Position numbers and translations under genes: made by a program
Notes under the pieces: model-generated
Seen by the model: only the letters and a program-made list of their open reading frames with translations
Told to the model about the DNA's origin: nothing
The model's database searches: none
DNA from: Streptomyces sp. WMMB303
GTDB lineage: Bacteria > Actinomycetota > Actinomycetes > Streptomycetales > Streptomycetaceae
Direction: 5' to 3'
Assembly: GCF_029351045.1 (NCBI RefSeq)
Contig: NZ_JARKIN010000001.1
Coordinates: forward strand, 1,071,001 to 1,135,000
DNA: 64,000 nucleotides
Shown here: in pieces, positions 47,583 through 56,144 of the stretch
Layout of the letters: the number at the start of each line of letters is the position of its first letter
Position numbering within the stretch: the first letter of the stretch is position 1

Positions 47583-48635
47583 TCATATCCGCCCCGCTCT
47601 GCGCTCGGTGGCCAGCAGCCACACCAGGTACCCGCCGCCCACCACCCCGGTGATCACGCCCACCGGGAGCTGGTGCCCGTCGAAGGCCCGCTGGGCGAGC
47701 AGATCGGCGCAGATCAGCAGCAGGGTGCCCATACACATCGAGGGCAGCAGATTGGGTCCCGGTGCCTTCGTCAGCCGCCGGGCGAGCTGCGGGGCGCACA
47801 GTGCGACGAAGGAGACCGGCCCCGCCGCGGCGGCCGAGAGCGCCACCAGCAGGATCCCGGCGACCAGCAGCGCGAGTCGGGTGTGTTCGACACGGACACC
47901 GAGCGCGTAGGCCGCGTCGTCGCCCATCTCCATCATTCCCAGCGCGCGTCCGCAGCCGAGCAGCACCAGCGGGACGAGCACCACCATGCCCAGGGCCAGC
48001 GGCAGTACGTCGGCCCAGCCGCGCCCGTCCAGGCTGCCGGTCATCCACAGCACGGCGCGGGACGCCTCGGTGAGGCCGGCGCGGGTGATGAGATAGCTGT
48101 TGACGCCGGTCAGGATGGCGGTGGTGCCGACCCCGACGAGCACCAGCCGGTAGCCGTGCATGCCGCCCTTCCAGGCGAGGGCGTAGATCAGCGTCCCGGT
48201 GGCGAGTGCCCCCGCCACGGCGCCGCCCGCCAGCAGGGCGCTGCTGCCGCCCACGGCGAAGATGACCAGCAGCGCGCCGGCCGCCGCTCCGCTGGTGAAG
48301 CCGAGGATGTCCGGGCTGCCGAGCGGGTTGCGGACGACGGCCTGGAAGACGGCGCCGCTCAGCCCCAGGCTCGCGCCGACCAGCAGCGCGGTCGCGGTGC
48401 GGGGCAGCCGCAGCTCGTTCACGATGAACGCGTCGGCGGGGTCGCCCTGTCCGAGCAGGGTGCGCAGTACGTCGCCGGGCGGCATCGGGTATTCGCCGCT
48501 GCCGATCGCGAACACGGCTGCGACCAGCGCGAGCAGCAGGCAGCCGGCGCCGACCAGCAGGGCGCGCGGACGGTAGCCGACCGAGAGGCCGCCCGCGGTG
48601 CGGACGACGCGGGAACGGGTGCCGGTGAGGCTCAT
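47583..48635 (-). CDS. Iron-siderophore ABC transporter permease (second subunit)
   Basis: 350 residues with about 9-10 membrane helices, FecCD/BtuC family: ELRLPRTATALLVGASLGLSG, QAVVRNPLGSPDILG, and GAAVGP-like GPVSFVALCAPQLARRL. ATG at 48635 overlaps the first permease stop by 4 nt (ATGA). With the other permease it forms the channel for ferric hydroxamate or catecholate siderophores. Confidence 0.93.
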   Translation of the reverse strand: MSLTGTRSRVVRTAGGLSVGYRPRALLVGAGCLLLALVAAVFAIGSGEYPMPPGDVLRTLLGQGDPADAFIVNELRLPRTATALLVGASLGLSGAVFQAVVRNPLGSPDILGFTSGAAAGALLVIFAVGGSSALLAGGAVAGALATGTLIYALAWKGGMHGYRLVLVGVGTTAILTGVNSYLITRAGLTEASRAVLWMTGSLDGRGWADVLPLALGMVVLVPLVLLGCGRALGMMEMGDDAAYALGVRVEHTRLALLVAGILLVALSAAAAGPVSFVALCAPQLARRLTKAPGPNLLPSMCMGTLLLICADLLAQRAFDGHQLPVGVITGVVGGGYLVWLLATERRAGRI

Positions 48636-49711
48636 GCGGGTGCCACCCTCCTCCTGCGCACGAAGTAGAGGAAGAGCGGGCCGCCCAGGACCACGGTCAC
48701 GATGCCGACCTGCAGTTCGCCGGGGCGGCCCAGGATCCGTCCGAGGATGTCGGCGCCGAGCAGCAGCACGGGGGCCAGGACGGCGCAGTACGGCAGCATC
48801 CAGCGCTGGTCGGGGCCGGTGAGCGCGCGCACCATGTGCGGCACCATCAGTCCGACGAAGACGATCGGCCCGCAGGCGGCGGTGGCGGCGCCGCACAGCA
48901 GGGTGATGGCCACGATGGCGGCGGCGCGGGTCCGGGCAGGCCGGGAGCCGAGGGCCCGGGCGGCGTCGTCGCCGAGCGCGAGCGCGTTCAGCGGCCGGGC
49001 CAGCGCGAGTGCGACCAGCGCGCCGACCGCGATGAAGGGCAGGGCCGAGAGGACCGTGGCGTCCTGGGCGCGGGCGAGCGAGCCGACCATCCAGAACCGC
49101 ATCCGGTCCAGCGAGGCGGTGTCCAGGAGCTGCACGGCGCTCACATAGGAGATCAGCGCCGCGTTCAGCGCCGTCCCCGCCAGGGCGAGCCGGGCGGGGG
49201 TGGCACCGCGGCCGCCGCCCACGGCGTAGACGAGTACGGAGACGACCGCGGCGCCCAGGAAGGCGAAGCCGATGTACCCGGTGTACCCGGCGACGCCGAA
49301 GAAGGAGATGGCGGTGACGACGGCCGCCGCGGCACCCGCGTTGATCCCCAGCAGGCCGGGGTCGGCCAGCGGGTTGCGGGTCAGCGCCTGCATGACACCG
49401 CCCGCCAGACCGAGCGCGGCACCGGCGAGCAGGCCGAGGAGGGTGCGCGGCAGCCGCATCTCGTGGACGACGGGGTAGCTCGCCGAGCCGCTGTCCAGCA
49501 GTCCCGACCACGCCTCACCCGGGGAGAGCGGCCGGGCGCCGAAGGCGAGACTGAGCAGGGCGACGAGCAGCAGGACGAGGGTGGCGGCCAGCAGCCCGGC
49601 GGCCCGGGCGAGCGGCGCCCGGGCCCGGGCGGGCCGCTCCGGGCGGGCCGCCGACGGCTGCGGCTCGACCACCGAACCCCTGTGCGGCTGCGGGGTCTTG
49701 GGGAGAGTCAC
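48632..49711 (-). CDS. Iron-siderophore ABC transporter permease (first subunit)
   Basis: 359 residues, FecCD family, with an Arg/Pro-rich cytoplasmic start of about 35 residues and then 9-10 helices. Typical blocks are EMRLPRTLLGLLAGAALGLAG, QALTRNPLADPGLLGINAG and GPIVFVGLMVPHMVRAL. GTG at 49711 has GGAG at 8 nt. First gene of the leftward operon, 62 nt from an iron box shared with the divergent binding-protein gene. Confidence 0.93.
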   Translation of the reverse strand: MTLPKTPQPHRGSVVEPQPSAARPERPARARAPLARAAGLLAATLVLLLVALLSLAFGARPLSPGEAWSGLLDSGSASYPVVHEMRLPRTLLGLLAGAALGLAGGVMQALTRNPLADPGLLGINAGAAAAVVTAISFFGVAGYTGYIGFAFLGAAVVSVLVYAVGGGRGATPARLALAGTALNAALISYVSAVQLLDTASLDRMRFWMVGSLARAQDATVLSALPFIAVGALVALALARPLNALALGDDAARALGSRPARTRAAAIVAITLLCGAATAACGPIVFVGLMVPHMVRALTGPDQRWMLPYCAVLAPVLLLGADILGRILGRPGELQVGIVTVVLGGPLFLYFVRRRRVAPA

Positions 49712-49772
49712 GTACGCGCTCCGTTGGGGCCGGGGAATCGTGCGGCCCGGCCACTGGACAACAACAACTTTG

Positions 49773-49788
49773 GTTAGGTTAGCCTAAC
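49773..49788. promoter_or_regulatory. Iron box (DmdR/DtxR operator) between divergent iron-uptake operons
   Basis: GTTAGG-TTAG-CCTAAC is a perfect 6-4-6 palindrome. Aligned to the DtxR-type consensus TWAGGTTAGSCTAACCTWA, the first 15 of 19 bases match. It lies between the permease gene and the binding-protein gene and can repress both when iron is plentiful. Confidence 0.85.
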
Positions 49789-49878
49789 TGGGAACTCGGC
49801 CCCATGGCCGCCCCGCATGGACGTCCGCGGCCTGCCCGCGGTGCGTTCGCAGCACGTCGAGAGAAGGCCGGAGAGAAA

Positions 49879-50907
49879 ATGCCCAGCTCCTCCCCCATGT
49901 CCCCGCTTTCGCGCCGCGGTCTGCTCGCCGCGGGCGGCGCCGTCGGTCTCGGTGCGCTGCTCACCGCCTGCGGAAGTGACGACTCCGGATCCGGTTCGGG
50001 CAGTGACCCGAAGGGCAAGGGCTGGTCCTTCACCGACGGCCGCGGCGAGAAGGTCTCCCTGGACGCCGTGCCGGAGCGGATCGTCGCCTACACGGCCACG
50101 GCCGCCGCGCTGTGGGACTTCGGCGTCCGGGACCAGGTCGTCGGCGTCTTCGGGCCGACCAAGCAGAAGAACGGTGAACCCGACGTACTCGCCGGGGACA
50201 TGGACATATCCAAGGTCGAGATCATCGGCAACGCCTTCGGCGAGTTCGACCTGGAGAAGTACGCCAAGCTCCGGCCGCAGCTGCTGATCAGCAACATGTA
50301 CCTCGAGGACGCGCTCTTCTACGTCCCGGACGAGAGCAAGGACAAGATCTACAAGCTGGCTCCGCACGTGGCCATGAAGGCCGCCGGGGTGCCGATGCTG
50401 GAGGTCGTACAGCAGTACGCCAAGCTCGCCGAGTCGCTGGGCGCGGATGTGCAGGCCAAGGCCGTCACCGACGCCAAGGCCCGCTTCGAGAAGGCCGCCG
50501 AGCGGCTGCGCAAGGCCGCGAAGAGCGGCATCCGCGTGATGGCCGCCGCCGGGGCGCCCGACCTGTTCTACGTCTCGGACCCGGACGCCAGCACCGACCT
50601 GCAGTACTTCAAGCAGCTCGGGGTTGACTTCGTGAAGCCCGAGAAGCTCAGCAAGCAGGGCTTCTTCGAGGAGCTGAGCTGGGAGAACGCGGACAAGTAC
50701 GAGGCCGATCTGATCATCCTGGACAACCGCACCCAGTCCCTGCAGCCCAAGGCCCTCGCCTCGAAGCCGACCTGGAAGGACCTGCCGGCCGTCAAGGCGG
50801 ACCAGGTCGCCCCCTGGGCCGCCGAGCCCCGCTTCTCCTACGCGGGCGCCGCACCGCTGCTGGAGAACCTCGCGGAGGCGATCGAGAAGGCCAAGAAGGT
50901 CCGCTGA
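49879..50907 (+). CDS. Iron-siderophore substrate-binding lipoprotein
   Basis: 342 residues, FepB/FhuD-like class III binding protein. The signal has a twin-arginine motif (SRRGLL, R12-R13) and a lipobox LTAC with C31, so it is likely exported folded and lipid-anchored. The mature part has the two lobes joined by a long helix (VVQQYAKLAESLGADVQAKAVTD). It would hand ferric siderophore to the divergent ABC permeases. ATG at 49879 follows GGAGAG. A DesE-like role in ferrioxamine uptake is plausible given desABCD 3.7 kb away, but specificity is unproven. Confidence 0.9.
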   Translation: MPSSSPMSPLSRRGLLAAGGAVGLGALLTACGSDDSGSGSGSDPKGKGWSFTDGRGEKVSLDAVPERIVAYTATAAALWDFGVRDQVVGVFGPTKQKNGEPDVLAGDMDISKVEIIGNAFGEFDLEKYAKLRPQLLISNMYLEDALFYVPDESKDKIYKLAPHVAMKAAGVPMLEVVQQYAKLAESLGADVQAKAVTDAKARFEKAAERLRKAAKSGIRVMAAAGAPDLFYVSDPDASTDLQYFKQLGVDFVKPEKLSKQGFFEELSWENADKYEADLIILDNRTQSLQPKALASKPTWKDLPAVKADQVAPWAAEPRFSYAGAAPLLENLAEAIEKAKKVR

Positions 50908-50987
50908 ACCGCCGCGGGGGTCCGACGCCCCCGGCCCGCACGGCCCCGCACCGCCCGAACCCGTCCCTCCCGGGAGGAGCAATCACG

Positions 50988-51884
50988 ATGAGCACGGCCA
51001 GCACGGCGCGGTCCGCGCCCTCCACCGTCCCGTTCGAGTTCTTCGCCCTGCACGTCGTGCGGACCCGCCGACTGGGCCCGACCCTGCTGCGGGTCACCTT
51101 CGGAGGCGAGGGGCTGGACCGGTTCGCCTCCGGAGGCCGCGATCAGCGCGTCAAGCTCTTCCTGCCGCAGCCGGGGCAGACCGCGCCCGTGGTACCCGTC
51201 GCGGCGGGCACGGACTGGTTCACCCAGTGGCGTGCCATGGACGAGAACATCCGTGGAATCATGCGCAGTTACACCGTGCGGGCACTGCGCAAAGGCAGCC
51301 AGTACGGTGCCGCGGACGAGTTGGACGTCGACTTCGCGCTGCACGGCGAGATCGGCCCCGCCTCGCGCTGGGCGCTGCGCGCCGCGCCCGGGGACCGGGT
51401 GACGCTGCTCGGCCCGGTCGTCGAGGACAACGCCGGTGTCGACTTCCGTCCGCCGGAGGGCACCGACTGGGTACTGCTCAGCGGAGACGAGACGGCCCTG
51501 CCCGCCATCGGGGCGGTGCTGGAGTGGCTGCCCGCCGGAATGCCGGTGCAGGTGTTCGCGGAGGTCGCCCACCGGGAGGACATCCAGGACCTGCCGACCC
51601 TCTCGGACGCGCGGATCACCTGGCTGGTGCGGGACGAGGACGGGAGCCGGACCGCCGGTTCCCGGACCGAGCGCGCGGTGGCGGCGGTGCGCTCGGCCGC
51701 GCTGCCCCCGGGTACGCCCTACGCGTGGCTCGCGGGCGAAGCCGGCACGGTCAAAGCCCTGCGGCGTCACCTGGTGAACGAGCGGGGCTTCGACCGCCGG
51801 GCGGTCACCTTCACCGGCTACTGGCGGGCCGGCACCACGGAGGAGCAGCTGGTCGCCGAGGCCCTCGCGGCCGCGGGGAGCTGA
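50988..51884 (+). CDS. Siderophore-interacting protein (FAD ferric-siderophore reductase)
   Basis: 298 residues, SIP/ViuB family: FAD-binding segment MRSYTVRAL, the nucleotide-binding domain with LLSGDETALPAIGAVLEWLP, AWLAGEAGTVKALRRHLV and the terminal TGYWRAG. Such enzymes reduce Fe(III) bound to hydroxamate siderophores with NAD(P)H in the cytoplasm, releasing iron. GGGAGGAG precedes the ATG at 50988. It is 80 nt downstream of the binding-protein gene in the same direction, probably the same mRNA. Confidence 0.93.
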   Translation: MSTASTARSAPSTVPFEFFALHVVRTRRLGPTLLRVTFGGEGLDRFASGGRDQRVKLFLPQPGQTAPVVPVAAGTDWFTQWRAMDENIRGIMRSYTVRALRKGSQYGAADELDVDFALHGEIGPASRWALRAAPGDRVTLLGPVVEDNAGVDFRPPEGTDWVLLSGDETALPAIGAVLEWLPAGMPVQVFAEVAHREDIQDLPTLSDARITWLVRDEDGSRTAGSRTERAVAAVRSAALPPGTPYAWLAGEAGTVKALRRHLVNERGFDRRAVTFTGYWRAGTTEEQLVAEALAAAGS

Positions 51885-51923
51885 GGCCGGCCGGCGCCCG
51901 GCCGCCGCACGGTCCCGGCCTCA
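51882..51923. terminator. Bidirectional terminator built on two stop codons
   Basis: TGAGGCCGG (51882-51890) pairs with CCGGCCTCA (51915-51923). The stem's outer ends are the TGA stop of the SIP gene and the TGA stop of the convergent HAD gene, with more GC pairing inside. Confidence 0.65.
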
Positions 51924-52994
51924 GAGCCCCAGCCGGCCCAGCGGCTTCCCCGCGTCCAGTCGGCACTCCGCGGCACCGGCCGCCGACCAGGCGGCCCCGC
52001 ACAGGGCCCGCAGCCCGTCGACCGGATCGCCGTCGCCCGCCAGTTCCAGCCGCCCGTCCTCGGCCCGGGCGCTCCAGCCGCCGCACCCGGCAGCGCCGTC
52101 CGGCCCCACCCTCACCTCCGGTTGGGGCTCCAGCAGGCCCCGCAGGTCGCGGGCGACATAGGTGGGGCGGTGCACCGGAGAGGCGGCGAGCAGCCCGGCC
52201 GCGTCGGTCACCCCGGTGAGGACCAGCAGCGAGTCCACGCCCCCCGCGTGCGCCCCTTCGATGTCGGTGTCCAGCCGGTCGCCGACGACGAGCGGGCGCC
52301 GCGCGCCGGTGCGCAGGATGGACTCCCGGTGCATCGGCGGCAGCGGCTTGCCCGCCACCTCGGGCTCGGGCGGCGTGCGCATCCACCGGGTCGCGAGGCG
52401 CACGACCTCCACGGCCGAGCCGTTGCCGGGTGCGATGCCGCGTCCGCTGGGGATGGTCAGATCGGTGTTGGAGGCGAACCACGGCACCCCGCGCTGCACG
52501 GCGAGCGCCGCCTCGACCAGCCGCCCCCACTCCATCGACGGCCCGCCGTAGCCCTGTACGACGGCCTCGGGTTCGTCGTCCGCCGTCTCGACGACGGTCA
52601 GCTCCCGCTCCGCCAGCGCGGCCCGCAGCCCCTCGGCGCCGACAGCCAGGACCCGCGCGCCGCGCGGCACCCGCTCGGCGACGAGCCGGGCGACGGCCTG
52701 CGCCGAGGTGACGATCTCGTCGGCCGCCGCGGGCACGCCCAGCTCCGTCAGATGTGCGGCGACCACCTGCGGCGTGCGGGCCGCGTTGTTGGTCACGTAC
52801 GCCGTCCGCAGCCCGCTCGCGCGGGCGGCGGCGAGGGAGTCGACGGCGTGGGGCACCGCCTCTCCCCCGGCGTAGACCACCCCGTCCAGGTCCAGCAGTG
52901 CCGTGTCGTACGCGGTGTGCAACGCACGTCCGCTGGCCTGCGGGGCGTGCCGCGGCGCCGGTGCCGCCGTGTCGGAGGCGGGGCTGTCGTGCAT
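51921..52994 (-). CDS. HAD-superfamily (IIA, NagD/PGP-like) phosphatase
   Basis: 357 residues. HAD motif I is LLDLDGVVYAG, motif II includes YVTNNAA, the conserved lysine is in AGKPLPPMH, and motif III is VVGDRLDTDIEGAHAGGVDSLLVLTG. The substrate-capping C2 domain lies between. These enzymes hydrolyse small phosphates such as phosphoglycolate, nucleotides or sugar phosphates. The last about 75 residues are an extra domain of unknown role. ATG at 52994 has GAGGAG at 9 nt. Confidence 0.88.
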   Translation of the reverse strand: MHDSPASDTAAPAPRHAPQASGRALHTAYDTALLDLDGVVYAGGEAVPHAVDSLAAARASGLRTAYVTNNAARTPQVVAAHLTELGVPAAADEIVTSAQAVARLVAERVPRGARVLAVGAEGLRAALAERELTVVETADDEPEAVVQGYGGPSMEWGRLVEAALAVQRGVPWFASNTDLTIPSGRGIAPGNGSAVEVVRLATRWMRTPPEPEVAGKPLPPMHRESILRTGARRPLVVGDRLDTDIEGAHAGGVDSLLVLTGVTDAAGLLAASPVHRPTYVARDLRGLLEPQPEVRVGPDGAAGCGGWSARAEDGRLELAGDGDPVDGLRALCGAAWSAAGAAECRLDAGKPLGRLGL

Positions 52995-53129
52995 CAGGGG
53001 TCGCTCCTCGTGACTCTCTCCCGGGGGACGCGGACGCCGGGGCCGGCCTGCGCGCGCCACCGATCCTCTCGCACCCTCCGCACCTCTGCGCCCCCTGTGC
53101 CCCACTCCACCGGCCACGGGACACCGGCA

Positions 53130-53135
53130 TACCAT
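53130..53135 (+). promoter_or_regulatory. -10 hexamer of a probable leaderless promoter (DUF1015 gene)
   Basis: TACCAT ends 6 nt before ATG at 53142; no ribosome site is present. Confidence 0.4.
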
Positions 53136-53141
53136 GCACGG

Positions 53142-54413
53142 ATGACCGTCCGAGGACTGAGACTCACCCCGTTCCGGGGGCTGCGCTACGTGCCGGAGAA
53201 GGTCAGCAGCCTGGCTGCCGTGACCTCGCCCCCGTACGACGTGGTGGTCCGGCCGGACGGGCTGCGGCACCTGGAGACCGCGGACCCGTACAACATCGTG
53301 CGGCTCATCCTGCCCCAGGCCGAGGATCCGGCCGCGCGGCACCGCAAGGCCGCCGGAACGCTGCGCCGCTGGCAGGACGAAGGGGTGCTGGCGCGCGATC
53401 CGCGGCCCGCGCTGTACGTCTACGAGCAGCGCAAGGGCGAGCTGCTGCAACGGGGCCTGATCGGAGCCCTGCGGCTGTCGGACCCCGAGGAGGGGATCGT
53501 GCTCCCGCACGAGGCGGTGATGGACGAGGTGGTGGCCGACCGCGCGGAGCTGATGGGCGAGATGGCCGCCAACCCCGAGCCGCTGCTGCTCTCCTACCGC
53601 GGCGACGGCACCCGCAGCGGCGCGACCGCCGTCATCGAGCGGACCATACGCGGCGCGCCGCTGGCGGCGACGACCACCGAGGACGGTTTCGCGCACCGGC
53701 TGTGGGCGGTCACGGATCCGGCCGAACTCGCCCAGGTGGACGCCGAGCTGTCCGGGCACAGCGCGCTGATCGCCGACGGGCACCACCGCTGGGCGACCTA
53801 TCTGCGGCTCCGCGCCGAACAGGGCGGCCGGGCCGAGGAGTCGCCGTGGAACCACGGCCTGGTCCTGCTGGTGGACACCGCGCGCTATCCGCTGCAGGTA
53901 CGTGCCATCCACCGGATACTGCCCAGGCTGCCGGTGAAGCGGGCACTCGACCTCCTCGACCGCGCGGAGGCGCCTTTCCGGGTGCGCAGGCTCGAGGCGC
54001 CGCTGGACGAGGCGCTGAAGGAGCTGGCGGACACTCCGGGGAACGCGTTCCTGCTGACCGGGGGCGACGGTGTCTTCCAGCTGCTCGACCGGCCGGATCC
54101 CGCGCTGCTGGAGCGCACGGTCCCGGCGGACCGGCCCGGGGCATGGCGCCGGCTGGACGCCACGGTGCTGCACTCCACGCTGCTGGACGCGGTCTGGCAG
54201 GTACCCGACCGCCCGGCGGACATCGGCTATCTGCACGACGTCGGGGCGGCGTTGGAGCAGGCGGCGGCGCACGGCGGTACGGCCGTGCTGCTGCGGCCCG
54301 TTCCGGAGTCGACGGTGCGGGCGCTCGCCGAGCGCGGCGTGACGATGCCCCGCAAGTCGACCTCTTTCGGCCCCAAGCCCGCCACCGGACTGGTGCTGCG
54401 CACCCTGCGCTGA
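53142..54413 (+). CDS. DUF1015 family protein
   Basis: 423 residues covering the whole DUF1015 domain: LTPFRGLRYVPEKVSSLAAVTSPPYDV at the start, YVYEQRKGELLQRGLIGALRL, then ADGHHRWATYLRLR (the family's histidine motif) and a C-terminal block ending FGPKPATGLVLRTL. The function is unknown; related proteins have been linked to serine kinase-like folds, which I cannot verify here. The start ATG has no ribosome site. It lies between the HAD gene and the desferrioxamine operon and is followed by two hairpins. Confidence 0.85.
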   Translation: MTVRGLRLTPFRGLRYVPEKVSSLAAVTSPPYDVVVRPDGLRHLETADPYNIVRLILPQAEDPAARHRKAAGTLRRWQDEGVLARDPRPALYVYEQRKGELLQRGLIGALRLSDPEEGIVLPHEAVMDEVVADRAELMGEMAANPEPLLLSYRGDGTRSGATAVIERTIRGAPLAATTTEDGFAHRLWAVTDPAELAQVDAELSGHSALIADGHHRWATYLRLRAEQGGRAEESPWNHGLVLLVDTARYPLQVRAIHRILPRLPVKRALDLLDRAEAPFRVRRLEAPLDEALKELADTPGNAFLLTGGDGVFQLLDRPDPALLERTVPADRPGAWRRLDATVLHSTLLDAVWQVPDRPADIGYLHDVGAALEQAAAHGGTAVLLRPVPESTVRALAERGVTMPRKSTSFGPKPATGLVLRTLR

Positions 54414-54460
54414 CCGGCGGCCCCCGGCCCGCGCGCCCTGCGCCGGCCGGCTGCCCGCCA

Positions 54461-54514
54461 CGGCCCGCGCCTCCGGCGGGCCGCTCCCGTATCCCCTCGC
54501 GGGCCGCCGCGAGG
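54461..54514 (+). terminator. Tandem hairpins after the DUF1015 gene
   Basis: Two GC-rich stems, CGGCCCGC/GCGGGCCG (54461-54483) and CCTCGCGG/CCGCGAGG (54495-54514), lie before the desA iron box and separate the two transcription units. Confidence 0.6.
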
Positions 54515-54543
54515 CCCCCTTGTCCGCGGACGGACAGGGTTGG

Positions 54544-54562
54544 TTAGGCTAGCCTTACCTGA
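54544..54562 (+). promoter_or_regulatory. Iron box (DmdR operator) upstream of desA
   Basis: TTAGGCTAGCCTTACCTGA matches the 19-base DtxR/DmdR consensus TWAGGTTAGSCTAACCTWA at 16 positions. It ends 47 nt before the desA ATG. In Streptomyces, DmdR1 with Fe(II) represses desferrioxamine synthesis through such a box. Confidence 0.9.
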
Positions 54563-54609
54563 CCGCGCGAAGTGCGCGGTGTGCCACGTCCGTGTCAGGA
54601 GGACACTTC

Positions 54610-56121
54610 ATGAGCAGCAGGTCACACCTGCTCAACGACAGGACAGCGGAGCACTACAGGCGCTCCCTCACACACGGCGTCGAACGGGTCGCCACGAGAC
54701 TCGCCGGTACCGAGCAGCCCTTCACCGGCATCACCCCGGCCGAGCTCGCCGCCACCGTGTCCGCCGTGGACCTGGAGCAGCCCCTGGGCACGGCGAGCGA
54801 GGCACTGGACGAGCTGGAGCGCGTGTACCTCCGCGACGCCGTCTACTTCCACCACCCGCGCTACCTCGCGCACCTCAACTGCCCCGTCGTCATCCCGGCC
54901 GTGCTCGCAGAAGCCGTGCTCTCCGCCGTCAACTCCTCCCTGGACACCTGGGACCAGAGCGCGGGCGGCACCCTGATCGAGCGACGGCTCGTGACCTGGA
55001 CCGCGCAGCGGGTGGGATTCGGCGCGTCCGCCGACGGCATCTTCACCAGCGGCGGTTCGCAGTCCAATCTGCAGGCACTGCTGCTGGCCCGCGAAGAGGC
55101 CTGCCGCCTGGTGCGCAAGAACTCCGAGACCGCGCTCAGCACTCCGCAGATCCTGCCGAAGCTGCGGATCCTCACCTCCGAGTGCAGCCACTTCAGTATC
55201 GAGAAGGCCGCGGTACTGCTGGGGCTGGGCACCGAGGCCGTCGTCCCGGTGCCCTGCGACGAGCAGCGGCGGATGCGCGTCGACGCGCTGGGCGAGGAGA
55301 TGGCCCGCTGCGAGCGGGCCGGCGAGACCGTGATGGCTGTCGTCGCCACCGCCGGCACCACCGACTTCGGCAGCATCGATCCGCTGGCAGCCGTCGCCGA
55401 CCTGTGCGAGCGGGCGGGCGCCTGGCTGCACGTGGACGCCGCCTACGGCTGCGGGCTGCTCACCTCGCGCCGCCGCCGAGGGCTGCTGGCCGGTATCGAG
55501 CGCGCCGACTCGGTGACAGTCGACTACCACAAGTCCTTCTTCCAGCCGGTGAGTTCCAGCGCCCTCCTGGTCCGCGACGGGGACACCCTGCGCCATGTCA
55601 CCTACCACGCCGACTACCTCAACCCGGCGCGCAGCGTGGAGCGGGAGATACCCAATCAGGTCGACAAGTCACTCCAGACCACGCGGCGGTTCGACGCGCT
55701 CAAGCTCTGGATGACGCTGCGGGTGATGGGCGCCGACGCGCTCGGCGAACTGTTCGACGAGTGCGTGGACCGGGCCGCCGAGGCCTGGCGCCTGCTGGAC
55801 GCCGACGACCGGTTCGAAGTCGTCGTCGAACCCCGGCTCTCCACCCTCGTCTTCCGCCACCTGCCGCGCGGCGCGGACGCCGCGCTCACCGACCGGGCGA
55901 ATCTGCACGCGCGCGACGCGCTGTTCGCCTCCGGCGAGGCCATCGTCGCCGGCACCGTGGTCGACGGCCGCCACCACCTCAAGTTCACCCTGCTCAACCC
56001 GGAGACCTCGAGGTCCGACATCGCCACGGTTCTGGACCTGATCGCCGCACACGCCGACCGGTACGCCGCCGAGCACGGCGCGGTCCACCCGCCCGCCCTC
56101 AGCACCGCCCCGGCATGCTGA
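54610..56121 (+). CDS. desA: L-lysine decarboxylase of desferrioxamine synthesis
   Basis: 503 residues, PLP-dependent group II decarboxylase. It makes cadaverine from lysine, the first step to desferrioxamine. [38 protein letters not shown] and [10 protein letters not shown] bind PLP; the Schiff-base lysine is K308 in [13 protein letters not shown] at 54610 has AGGAGG 7 nt upstream. First gene of desABCD, under an iron box. Confidence 0.95.
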   Translation: MSSRSHLLNDRTAEHYRRSLTHGVERVATRLAGTEQPFTGITPAELAATVSAVDLEQPLGTASEALDELERVYLRDAVYFHHPRYLAHLNCPVVIPAVLAEAVLSAVNSSLDTWDQSAGGTLIERRLVTWTAQRVGFGASADGIFTSGGSQSNLQALLLAREEACRLVRKNSETALSTPQILPKLRILTSECSHFSIEKAAVLLGLGTEAVVPVPCDEQRRMRVDALGEEMARCERAGETVMAVVATAGTTDFGSIDPLAAVADLCERAGAWLHVDAAYGCGLLTSRRRRGLLAGIERADSVTVDYHKSFFQPVSSSALLVRDGDTLRHVTYHADYLNPARSVEREIPNQVDKSLQTTRRFDALKLWMTLRVMGADALGELFDECVDRAAEAWRLLDADDRFEVVVEPRLSTLVFRHLPRGADAALTDRANLHARDALFASGEAIVAGTVVDGRHHLKFTLLNPETSRSDIATVLDLIAAHADRYAAEHGAVHPPALSTAPAC

Positions 56122-56144
56122 CCGATCCGACACGGAGCCCCCAC

